From contig NZ_JAEKEG010000080.1 of the NCBI RefSeq assembly GCF_016651255.1, forward strand, positions 1 to 37,769: a stretch of DNA of 37,769 nucleotides, given 5' to 3'. This stretch comes from Pseudomonas sp. TH10. Lineage in GTDB: Bacteria > Pseudomonadota > Gammaproteobacteria > Pseudomonadales > Pseudomonadaceae. A program made the translations under genes and the position numbers. Positions 26,468-36,474 of the stretch are shown here, piece by piece (positions within the stretch are counted from its first letter, which is position 1; every line of letters begins with the position of its first letter). The notes under the pieces are model-generated. The model worked only from the letters and a program-made list of their open reading frames with translations, did no database searches and was not told the DNA's origin.

Positions 26468-29400
26468 CCGACGCCGCAAATCCCTGTGGGAGCGAGCCTG
26501 CTCGCGAGGGCGGTGGGGCAGGCGACCTCCATGTTGCCGGTGCTGAGCTCATCGCGAGCAGGCTCGCTGCCACAGAGTGGTCTGCGCGCTATGTTGGCGC
26601 GGACAGCGCCGATGTCGTCGACATGCTCTGGACCGCGCGCGTGGCCAGCGATGCATCCCTGGAGTCGGTGTGCGATCAAGCCCAGCGCAGCCTCAGCCTG
26701 CAAGACGGCCCGCTGCTGCGAGTCGCATTGATCGCACAGGCGGACGGCACCCAGCGCCTGCTGCTGGTCATTCACCATCTGGCGGTGGACGGCGTGTCGT
26801 GGCGGGTGTTGCTGGAGGACTTGCAAGCGGCTTATCAAGGGCAGGAGCTACCGGCGAAGACCAGCTCCTTCCAGGCCTGGGCTGAGCAGCTCGACACCTA
26901 CGCACGTTCCAAAGCGGCTGCCAGCGAACTGGACTGGTGGCAGGCGCAACTCAGCCTCGGCAACGATTTGCTGCCAGCCGCCAACCCGCAGGCCAGCCAG
27001 GCCGGACATCTGCGCCAGGGCGTCAGCATCGGCCTGGACCGCGAACACACTCGCCAGCTGCTGCAGCTGGCACCGGCGACTTACCGCACCCAGGTCAACG
27101 ACCTGCTGCTGACCGCACTGGCCCGCACCCTCAGTCGCTGGACCGGGCATGCCTCGGCGCTGATTCAGCTCGAAGGTCATGGCCGTGAAGAGCTGTTCGA
27201 CGACATCGACCTGAGCCGCACCGTTGGCTGGTTCACCAGCCTGTTCCCGGTGCGCCTGACCCCAACCGCCGATCTGCCGGGTTCGATCAAAGCCATCAAG
27301 CAGCAGTTGCGCGAAATCCCCGGCAAGGGCATGGGCTACGGCCTGCTGCGCTTTATGGGCGATGCCTCGGCGCAAGCCGCGCTGGCCGCGTTGCCGCAAG
27401 CGCGCGTCACCTTCAACTACCTTGGCCAGTTTGACCAGAGCTTTGCCGAAGACGCACTGTTCACACCGGCTCGTGAATCCAGCGGCGCTGCGCAGGCCGC
27501 GGACGCGCCGCTGCCCAATTGGCTGTCGGTGGATGGCCAGGTGTATGGCGGCGAACTGAAACTGGACTGGACCTTCAGTCGCGAATGCTTCGACCTGCAC
27601 GAAATCGAAACCCTCGCGGCGAATTTCCGTGAAGAGCTGTTAGACCTGATTGACCATTGCCTGAGCGATGGCGCAGGCGGCGTGACCCCGGCGGACTTCC
27701 CCCTGGCGCGCTTGAGCCAGGCGCAACTCGATGGCCTGCCGGTGCCACCGGCGCAGATCGAGGACCTGTATCCGCTGTCGCCCATGCAGGCCGGCTTGCT
27801 GTTCCATAGCCTCTACGAATCGGACAGCGGCGCCTACGTCAACCAGCTCAGCGTCGAAGCCCATGGCCTCGACGCCGAGCGGCTGGGCCGCGCCTGGCAA
27901 GCGGTGCTCGACAACCATGGGATCCTGCGCAGCAGCTTCCATTTCCCGGACGGCTTCGAAGCGCCGGTGCAGTTGGTCCATCGTCATCTGCAATTGCCGA
28001 TGACCTGCCTCGACTGGCGTGGCCGCAGCGATCAGGTTGAAGCACTGGCGCAGCTGATCGACAGCGAGCGCCTGCAACTCGATCCGACCCGGGCACCGCT
28101 GATGCGCCTGACCCTGGTGCGCCTCGAAGGTGAGCGTCAGCAACTGATCTACACCCACCATCACCTGTTGCTTGATGGCTGGAGTAATTCACTGCTGTTG
28201 AGCGAAGTCTTGCAGCGTTATGCCGGACAAGACGTGCAGGCACCAACCGGGCGTTTTGCCGATTACATCGGCTGGCTGCAACGTCAGGATGCGCAGGCCG
28301 ACGAGGCCTTTTGGCGCGAGCAACTGGCGACCCTCGATAACCCGACCCTGCTGGCGCAGAGCCTGGCCCACGGCGGCAGTAAAAACCTGTCGACAGCTGA
28401 GTTCGCTGACCATCGCCAGACCTTCGATGTCGCCACCAGCCAGCGCTTCAGCGAGTTTGCCCGTCAGCAAAAAATCACGCTCAACACCTTGGTGCAAGGT
28501 GCCTGGGCACTCCTGCTGCAACGCTACAGCGGCCAACGCAGCGTCGCGTTCGGCGCGACTGTGGCAGGCCGCCCGGTAGACTTGCCGGGGGCTGAAAGCC
28601 AGCTCGGCCTGTTCATCAACACCTTGCCGGTGATCAGCCGCCCGGATGCGGTAGAAAGCGTCGGCCAGTGGCTCATCCGTTTGCAGGCGCAAAACCTGGA
28701 ATTGCGTGAACATGAATTCACCGCATTGGGTGACATCCAGCGCTGGGCCGGACGTGCCGGTGAGCCGCTGTTCGACAGCCTGCTGGTGTTCGAGAACTTC
28801 CCGGTGGCCGACGCGCTGCAACAGAGCGCACCTGCGGGGTTGAGCTTTTCGATTCCACAGAACCATGAGCGCACCAATTTCCCGCTGACCCTGGCGGCCA
28901 CCGCCGAGAGTCAGTTGAGCCTGAACTGGAGCTTCCAGTGCGCCCATTTCAACAGCGAAGCGATTGTTCGCATGAGCGAACACCTGGCCGCGTTGCTGAC
29001 GGCGATGGTCGCCGCGCCACAGGCTGCATTGAGTGAGCTGGACCTGCTGAGCTCACCTGAGCGCGCGCAACAATTGATCGAGTGGAACCCGGCATTTACC
29101 GCAGCGCAAAACCCGCTGTGTGTGCATCAGTTGATCGAGGCCCAAGCGTTCATTCGTCCGCACGCCACGGCGCTGATCTTCAACGATCTGGAATTGAGCT
29201 TCGACCAACTCAACCGTCGTGCCAACCAATTAGCCCATCGTCTTCGCGCACTGGGCATTGGTCCGGAAGTGCGGGTCGGCCTGGCCATGCAGCGTTCGCC
29301 GGAAATGATCATCGGCTTGCTGGCGATCCTCGAGGCCGGCGGCGCCTACGTGCCGCTGGACCCGGCCTACCCGACGGAACGCCTGCGCTACCTGATGCAA

Positions 29401-32400
29401 GACAGCGGCATTGCGCTGATGATCAGCCAATCTCGGCTGCGGGAAAAACTGCCGTTGCCCGAAGGCCTGCCGGTGCTGGAAATCGACCGCGAGCCGCTGG
29501 AATTCTTGGCGGACAGCAACCCGATCAACCTCACCTGTGGCGAAAACCTCGCCTACGTGATTTACACCTCGGGTTCCACCGGACAACCCAAGGGCGTGTG
29601 CGTGGAGCACGGCCCGTTGGCGATGCATTGCCAGGCCATCGGCCAGCGCTATGAAATGACCCCGGACGATTGCGAACTGCATTTCATGTCGTTCGCGTTC
29701 GACGGCGCACATGAGCGGTGGCTGACCCCGCTGGTGTTCGGTTCCGCAGTGATGCCGCGCGACGACGAGTTGTGGAGCGTGGAGCGCACCTGCGCCGAGA
29801 TCGAAAAGCATGGCATCACCATCGCCTGCTTCACCCCGACCTATCTCTCGCAGATCGCCGATTTCATGGGCGAAGCGGGGCGTGATCTGCCGATCCGTTC
29901 CTACACGCCGTGCGGTGAAGGTATGGCGAAACATGCGTTTGACGAGGTCCAGCAGGTACTGCAACCCAAGCGCCTGATCAACGGCTATGGCCCGACCGAA
30001 ACAGTGATCACGCCGCTGATCTGGCTGGCCTATCCGGAGACCGAATTCGACTCGGCGTTCATGCCAATTGGCCGACCGGTGGGCAATCGCAGTGCGTACA
30101 TTCTGGACGGTGGCTTGCAGCCGCTGCCGGTCGGCGTGGCGGGCGAGTTGTACCTGGGCGGCGAGGGCGTCGCCCGGGGTTACCATCAGCGTCCGGATTT
30201 GACCGCTGACCGCTTCGTGCCGGATCCGTTCGTGCCGGGCGCCCGTCTGTATCGCAGTGGCGACCTCGCGCGGTTCCGTGCCGACGGCGTGGTGGAATAC
30301 CTCGGCCGTATCGACCAGCAAGTGAAAATTCGCGGTTTCCGGATCGAACTCGGCGAAATCGAAGCTTGCCTGCTGGAACACGAAGGTGTGCGTGAAGCGT
30401 TTGTGATTGATCGCGAAGGCCCGGTGAGCCGCCAGTTGATCGGTTACGTGGTCCCGCGCGATCCGCTCGCCGATGAGCAGGATTTGCGTGAAGCGCTGAC
30501 GGCCCACCTGCGCAGTCGTTTGCCGGCGCACATGCTGCCGGCGCATTTGATGTGCCTGGCCGCGTTGCCGCTGACGCCGAACGGCAAACTCGATCGCCAA
30601 GGCCTGCCGGCGCCGCAAGCCACTCGACAGCACCACGATCACGTGGCCCCCGCGTCGCCCGCCGAAGCCTTGCTGGTGGAAATCTGGCAGGAACTGCTGG
30701 CGCTGGAGTCGGTGGGTGTTACCGAAAACTTCTTCGAGTTGGGCGGTGACTCGATCATCTCGCTGCAAGCGGTAAGCCGTGCCGGGCAGCGCGGGCTGAA
30801 GTTCAGTCCCAAGCAATTGTTTGAACAGCAGACCATCCGTGCGCTCGCCGCCGTGGCCGGCAGCCGTGAAGCAATATTGATTGAAGCGCCAAAAGTCGAG
30901 GCGTTCTCGCTGGTACCGCACATCGACATCGCCGCGCGCGAAGGTCTGCAAGACCTGTATCCGCTGTCGCCGATGCAACAAGGCATGCTGTTCCACTGCC
31001 TCGACTCGCCGGAACTCAACCCCTACGTCAACCAGTTGAGCGTGGCGGTGGAGGGTTTGCAGGTACCACGCTTCCGTGCCGCGTGGCAGGCGCTGGTCGA
31101 GCGCCATGAAGTGCTGCGGGCGGCGTTCCGCTGGCGGGACGGCCTGGCCGATCCGCTGCAGGCGGTATTCGCCGAGGTCGAGCTGCCGATCGAAGAGCTC
31201 GACTGGCGTGAGCGCAGCGACACCGAACAGGCCCTGGGCGAACTGGCGGCAGCGGAACAGGCCAAGGGCTTCGACCTGAGCTGCCCGCCGTTGATGCGAT
31301 TCATCCTGGTGCGCCTGGGCGAGGATCGCTACCAGATGATCTGGATCTATCATCACCTGTTGCTCGATGGCTGGAGCGCCTCACGGTTGCTGGGTGACAT
31401 GCTGCGCCTGTATCACAACGACAGCCTGGCGCCCCTGACCGGGCGCTACGCTGACTACATCGCCTGGCTGCAACGTCAGGATGGGGTGCAGGCCGAAGGC
31501 TTTTGGCGTGAGCGCCTGGCGTTGCTTGAGGAACCGACCATTCTGGCCAAGGCTTCGGGTGCCGCAGGCTCCGGGCACGGCGTGATGTACAGCAACCTCG
31601 ACGCCGAAGCGACGCGCAAACTGCACACCTTTGCCAAGCGTCAGCGCGTGACGCTCAATACCTTGGTGCAGGGCGCGTGGCTGCTGTTGCTGCAACGCCA
31701 CAGCGGTCAGCGCAGCGTCGCGTTCGGCGCCACGGTGGCGGGCCGCCCGACCGGGCTGGCCGGTGCCCAGGACATGCTTGGCCTGTTCATCAACACTTTG
31801 CCGGTGATCCAGACCCTCGATCCGCAACAGCCGTTGGGCGAGTGGCTGCGGGACTTGCAGGACTACAACCTGATGGTGCGCGACTACGAGCACACGCCGT
31901 TGTCCGACATTCAGCGCTGGTCGGGGCAGGGCGGGCAAGCCTTGTTCGACAGCATCATCGTGTTCGAGAACTACCCGATCGACCGCGCCTTGAAAGGCGG
32001 CGAGGAGGGCGAGCTGCGCTTTGCCGAAGTCGGCAGCGGCGGGGTCACCAACTTCCCGATGGACCTGATGGTCAGCGCCAACGAGGAAGGGCTGGAAGTC
32101 GAGTACCTGTTCCTGCGCGATCGCTTCAGTGACGTTGAAGTCGAGCGGATTCGTGCGCAGCTCGAAGGATTGCTGCGTGCGTTGCCAGAGGACGCTTCGT
32201 GCCTGCTCGGCAATATTGGCTTGCCGCAAGCACGCATGAGCCTGCCGCAGGTGTCAGACGACACCGCTGATTTGCTGCAGTCGTTCAATCAACACGTCAA
32301 AGCGCAGCCGCAGAAAATCGCCTTGATCTGTGAGGATCGACAAGTCAGTTACGCCGAACTTGAGGCTCAGGCCAATGGGCTGGCGCAGCAACTGATCGTT

Positions 32401-33864
32401 CGCGGTATTGGGCCGGAGACCCTGGTGGCGGTGGCGTTGCCGCGTTCCGAACGCACCATCGTCGCGTTCCTCGCGGTGCTCAAGGCGGGGGCTGCTTACC
32501 TGCCTTTGGACCTGGCGTACCCGACCGAACGACTGGCGTACCTGTTGAGCGATTCGGCAGCCAGCCTGTTGCTGTGTGACAGCAACCTGGGGGATCGACT
32601 GACCCTGGCCGACAGCCCGCCACGTCTGCTGCTGGATCAATTGAGCGTTGCCGACAACGCGGCGTGCCCGGTTTCCCATCCGTTGCCGGGGCACCTGGCG
32701 TACCTGATTTACACCTCCGGCTCCACGGGGCAACCGAAAGGCGTGGCCGTGGCGCGCGGACCGATTGCCCGGCATTGCCGCAGCATCGTCGAGTGCTATG
32801 AACTGGCACCGCGCAGCCGCGAGTTGCACTTCATGTCGTTCGCTTTCGACGGTGCGCAGGAGCGCTGGCTGAGTGTGATGCTGGCCGGTGGCAGCCTGGT
32901 GATCCGTGATGACAATCTGTGGACCCCGGAACAAACCCTGGAAGTGCTGCAGCGTCATGGCGTCACCGTCGCCTGCTTCCCGCCGGCATACCTGCAACAG
33001 ATGGCCGAAGTCGCGGAACGCCTGGGCAATCCGCCCGCGGTCGAGGTGTATTGCTTCGGCGGCGATGCCGTGCCTGAAGCCAGTTTCGAGCAGGTCAAGC
33101 GCGCCTTGCGCCCGCAGCGCCTGGTCAACGGCTATGGCCCGACCGAAACCGTCGTCACGCCTTTGTTGTGGCGTGCCGAGGTCAGCGAAACCTGCGACGC
33201 GGCCTATGCGCCGATCGGGCGCGGTGTGGCCGGGCGAGGCCTGTATGTGCTCGACGCCGACCTCAACCCTCTGCCGGTGGGCGTCAGCGGGGAGCTGTAC
33301 CTGGGCGGTGAATGCCTGGCGCGGGGCTACCACCAGCGCCCGGGCATGAGCGCCGAACGCTTCATTCCCGATCCATTTGCAGCGGGCGGGCGCATGTACC
33401 GCACCGGCGACCTGGTGCGCCAGCGTGCCGATGGCTTGATGGAATACCTGGGACGGATCGACCATCAGGTGAAGATCCGCGGTTTCCGCATCGAGCTGGG
33501 CGAGATTGAAGCGCGCCTGCGTGAGTGCGCAGGGGTGCAGGATGCAGCCGTGGTGGTGCACGACACACCAATCGGCAAACAGCTGGTGGGCTACGTGGTG
33601 GCGCTCGGCACGGTCGGACTTGATCGGCGCCTGAAATCGCAACTGCAGGCGCAACTGCCGGACTACATGGTGCCCGCGCGGATCCTGGTCCTGGAACGCT
33701 TCCCGCTGTCGGCCAACGGCAAGCTCGATCGTCGTGCATTGCCTGTGCCGGAATGGGCCCTGGGGTTATCGCGCACCGCGCAACGCCCTGGAAAGCGCGT
33801 TGGCTGCGATCTGGCAAGCAGTGCTCGGCATGCCGCAAGTGGGTATCGACGACAACTTCTTTGA
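26366..33864 (+). CDS. NRPS2 fragment 3: E-C-A(OHOrn-like)-T-C-A(OHOrn)
   Basis: The longest uninterrupted frame, 2,488 residues from an arbitrary ATG at 26398; positions below count from it. The E domain (HHLAVDG from 126, RTVGWFTSLFPV) contains a translated REPIN at about 29-60. Then come a DCL condensation domain (LYPLSPMQAGLLFH from 457, HHLLLDG from 588), adenylation domain 5 (YTSGSTGQPKG from 1056, FDGAHE Asp1102; D-G-E-C-T-C-G-I-T), a carrier domain LGGDSI with Ser1452, another condensation domain of the LYPLSPMQQGMLFH type (1520, HHLLLDG 1652) without an E domain before it, and adenylation domain 6 (YTSGSTGQPKG from 2105, FDGAQE Asp2151; D-G-E-C-C-G-G-V-T). The frame is lost at 33754-33760 after LPVPEW. 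Confidence 0.9.
26483..26575. repeat. Complete REPIN within the E-domain coding region of NRPS2
   Basis: Left REP CCTGTGGGAGCGAGCCTGCT (26483-26502) then CGCGAG, and right REP TCGCGAGCAGGCTCGCT (26552-26568) then GCCACAG, form a 17-bp perfect inverted repeat with about 50 bases between. It is read in frame as PCGSEPARE...AELIASRLAATE without a stop. It sits between FSQQAPR and ARYVGADSADVVD, where the paralogous E domain of NRPS1 has a short segment (YAQTAEGWQQTYSA). Confidence 0.9.
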
Positions 33865-34822
33865 GCTGGGGGGCGATTCGTTGCAAGTGCTCAAAGTCAT
33901 CTCGCGGGTGCGCAGCCAACCCGAACTGGGCTTCGAACTGAAACTGCGCGACCTGATGCAAAAACCCAGCATTGCCGAACTCTGCGGCTACCAGGCCGCC
34001 GAGCCCGCCGCAGCTGCGCCAGACCCGTTGCTGGCACTGAACTCGCGGCTGGCGCACAGGCCGGCGCTGTTCTGCCTGCACGCCGGTTTTGGCACGGTAT
34101 TCGACTACGAACCGCTCGCGCGACGCCTGGAAGGACGGCGCACGGTGTACGGCCTGCAATGCCGCATGCTGCTCGATCCGCACTGGCAGGATCAGTCGCT
34201 GCTGGCTATGGCCCAGGCCTACACCCAGCGCATTCGTGCCCAACAGGCCAAGGGGCCGTATTACCTGCTGGGCTGGTCGCTGGGTGGTGCGTTGACGCAA
34301 CTGGTCGCCCATGAGCTGGAGCAACAAGGCGAGACCGTCGCGTTCGCCGGCCTGGTCGACAGCTACGTGGCCGGCACCGCCGAAGCGGGGAACTGGCGCG
34401 AAGACCTGGGGGATTTCCTGAAGTTTGTCCTCGGTCATTCGTCTGAAGAAGCACAGGCGTTAATGGCGTTGCACGCCGCAGATCTGCCTGAGCATCAGGC
34501 CGCCGCCGCCGTCATCGAAGCCGCGCTGCATGGCTCCAATGAACAAGCCGCACTGGGCGCTGGAGAGCTCACGCAAATCTTCAACACCGGTTCACGCCTC
34601 AAGGCATTGGCCCTGGCCCAGCGGCAACTGCCGGCGATCAAAGTTACGGCGCACCGCTGGTGGGTAGCCGGGCGTGACGACGAGCGTCGAGTGTTCGAGG
34701 CCCAGGTCGGCCATCACGGTGTGGACCGTCTGCTGGCCGGCGGGCACTACGAGCTGCTACGCGGTGACGAATTGCTCGACGATCTCGAACTGCGATTGGA
34801 GTGCACCCTGGCCATCGCCTGA
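33761..34822 (+). CDS. NRPS2 fragment 4: final T domain and TE domain
   Basis: In the true frame this continues from LPVPEW as WGYRAPRNALESALAAIWQAV; an isolated frame could begin at GTG 33734. The carrier domain FFELGGDSLQVLKVISRV has its phosphopantetheine serine at 33878-33880. The type I thioesterase follows (PALFCLHAGFGTVFDYEPLARRL), with nucleophile Ser in GWSLGG at 34277-34279 and a likely catalytic His in LAGGHYELLRGDE. It would release the finished peptide after OHOrn. One base among GGGCCC (33755-33760) is extra relative to fragment 3. TGA is at 34820-34822. Confidence 0.85.
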   Translation, partial: WGYRAPRNALESALAAIWQAVLGMPQVGIDDNFFELGGDSLQVLKVISRVRSQPELGFELKLRDLMQKPSIAELCGYQAAEPAAAAPDPLLALNSRLAHRPALFCLHAGFGTVFDYEPLARRLEGRRTVYGLQCRMLLDPHWQDQSLLAMAQAYTQRIRAQQAKGPYYLLGWSLGGALTQLVAHELEQQGETVAFAGLVDSYVAGTAEAGNWREDLGDFLKFVLGHSSEEAQALMALHAADLPEHQAAAAVIEAALHGSNEQAALGAGELTQIFNTGSRLKALALAQRQLPAIKVTAHRWWVAGRDDERRVFEAQVGHHGVDRLLAGGHYELLRGDELLDDLELRLECTLAIA

Positions 34823-34867
34823 CGACACGTGCAGCGCACCCTGGCCTTCGTCTGACAACACGGCCCC

Positions 34868-34963
34868 CTGCAGGAGCTGCCGCAGGCTGCGATCTTTTGA
34901 TCTTGATCTTATCGGTGCATCGAACACCGCTAAAAGATCGCAGCCTGCGGCAGCTCCTGCGGG
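34868..34963. repeat. Inverted repeat of the GGAGCTGCCG type downstream of NRPS2
   Basis: Arm CTGCAGGAGCTGCCGCAGGC then TGCGATCTTTT (34868-34898) and its inverse AAAAGATCGCAGCCTGCGGC then AGCTCCTGCGG (34932-34962) form about 31 bp of near-perfect pairing. The transcript would make a long hairpin after the NRPS2 stop and may act as an mRNA end or stabiliser. The 199-base gap holds no gene. Confidence 0.85.
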
Positions 34964-35021
34964 ATACCGGTGTTTTCACATTCTGCGTTCCCCATCGATT
35001 ATTGTGTAGAAGGATACCCCC

Positions 35022-35977
35022 ATGCCCGTCCTGCCTGAACTTGAAGCCTTCCTCGAACTCGCCGAATTCGGCCGTCTCACCGGCAAAAGCCGCCCCATGC
35101 ACGACCTCACCCCGGAACAGGCCCGCAGCGATTTCGAAGCCTCCTCAAGCTTCCTCGACACCCCACTGACCCACATCAACTGCGAACACTTCACCCTCCG
35201 CGCAAGAGACGGCCACAACCTTACGGCCCGCCTGTACCGCGACGCCAACCCGGTCGAAGGCTTGCAACCCGTCATCCTGTACTTCCACGGCGGCGGCTAC
35301 GTCGTCGGCAGCCTCGACTCCCACGACGCCCTGTGCCGGCGCCTCGTCGCCCAAGGCGGCTTCGACCTCCTGACGGTCGATTACCGCCTGGCCCCTGAAT
35401 GGCAATTCCCAACCCCGATCCAGGACGCCTGCGATGCCGCCAACTGGCTGGCCCGAGAAGGCGCCGCCCAGGGCCTGGACGCCACCCGCGCAGCCTTGGC
35501 CGGCGACAGCGTCGGTGCAACCCTGGCCACCGTCCTCTCGATTATCGCGATACAACCCCCGCAGAACTGCAACTCAAACCCAAGGCCCAGGTACTGGTCT
35601 ACCCCGTCACCGACGCCACCACCAAACGCCCCTCCCACCGGGATTTCGCCGAAGGCTACCTGCTCGAAACCCCAACACTGGACTGGTTCTACAGCCACTA
35701 CAGCCGCACCCCCGCCGACCTCGCTGACTGGCGCTGCTCGCCATTACTGGCACAAGACCTGGCAGGACTCGCACCGGCACTCGTGTACCTGGCCGGGCAC
35801 GATCCGTTGCACGACGAAGGGCTGGCATACGCCGAACGACTGCGCGAGGCGGGAAATGAAATGACGCTGCTGGAACAACCGGGGATGACCCATGACTTCA
35901 TGCGCATGGGCGGGTTGTTGAGCGAAGTGGAAGGGATTCACGCGCAAGTGGCGGGGTGGGTGCGGGCAAGATTGTGA
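35022..35977 (+). pseudogene. HSL-family alpha/beta hydrolase (esterase), frameshifted
   Basis: About 318 residues when joined. The first part (35022 to about 35547) has the oxyanion motif YFHGGGYVVGS (HGGG at 89-92), DYRLAPE and the nucleophile elbow AGDSVGA with Ser163, all typical of the hormone-sensitive-lipase family. The second part, in another frame to 35977, has VYLAGHDPLHDEG with the catalytic Asp and GMTHDFMRMGG with the catalytic His. The frames meet at about 35547-35549 (ATCGCGATAC), where one base seems missing (ATCGC-N-GATAC). As read, the first frame stops early at about 35864 and lacks Asp and His. GAAGGA (35009-35014) supports the start. It lies between NRPS2 and the receptor gene; a role in pyoverdine handling is conceivable but not shown. 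Confidence 0.8.
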
Positions 35978-36229
35978 GCTGCAGCTTCAACACTCGCGAC
36001 CCCTCAAACGGGGATTGATTCTCCGGGCAAGTTTGTGTGGTGCGGCGACGAGTGTCATCGCGGGCAAAATTTCGTATGTCTTGAGGACACAACCCAATAG
36101 AGTTTTGTTCTTTAAACAGCGATTGATGCTGTGTGTTTAATCGTGCCCATGATTACTTCCTGCAGGCTACAACGCCTTGCGCCATTGCCTACAGGTACGT
36201 CAGAATCCGCCGACTTGTGCGCCTTGGGT

Positions 36230-36440
36230 GCGGGCGCTATCGTTGCGTGGTCGCTGGAAAACAGCGATCGGGTTTGGTAGCCCTCGTACATATGACGCAT
36301 AACGTCACCTGATCAAGGTGCTTCTGGCATTTGAAATATGGTGGCCGTGCGCAGGGCGCTTTCGAGCGCGCCGGTTTTGCCATATGTACCGGTCTACCAA
36401 CCCGCGCATGGCCGCCACCCATCGTTTGGTAGCGAGGGTG
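36230..36440. other. Structured intergenic element upstream of the DUF6124 gene
   Basis: The 497 bases between the esterase and the DUF6124 gene contain no credible gene; 35990-36230 show only a faint REP remnant (CATCGCGGGCAAA at about 36057-36069). Within 36230-36440 are a hairpin TCGCTG-GAAAA-CAGCGA (36251-36267), an inverted pair GTTTGGTAGCCCTCGTACAT (36272-36291) and CATATGTACCGGTCTACCAA (36381-36400), a hairpin GCGCT-TTCG-AGCGC (about 36356-36369), and a third GTTTGGTAG at 36424-36432. The spacing suggests a folded leader or a conserved repeat. I know similar sequences before DUF6124/DUF3077 genes in P. fluorescens, from memory only. Confidence 0.5.
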
Positions 36441-36474
36441 AGGGCTCCTATTTATTTCGATACGAGTTTCATCT

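Larger units (their letters stand above)
22946..34822 (+). pseudogene. pvdD: Pyoverdine side-chain NRPS 2 (reconstructed): C-A(Ser)-T-E-C-A(OHOrn-like)-T-C-A(OHOrn)-T-TE
   Basis: About 3,960 codons when read across a TAG at 25472-25474 and two frameshifts (26361-26365 and about 33754-33760). The three modules give DVWHISLID (serine), DGECTCGIT (unclear, resembling the last code) and DGECCGGVT (close to DGEACGGVT, which I associate with N5-formyl/hydroxy-ornithine in Pseudomonas). A terminal thioesterase releases the product, so this is the last enzyme of the line; cyclo-OHOrn at the C-terminus is usual in pyoverdines. An E domain after the Ser module gives D-Ser. The symbol pvdD is used because the TE-bearing synthetase near fpvA usually has that name. 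ATG 22946 overlaps the NRPS1 stop and has GGAG at 22934-22937, so translation is coupled. Confidence 0.85.
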
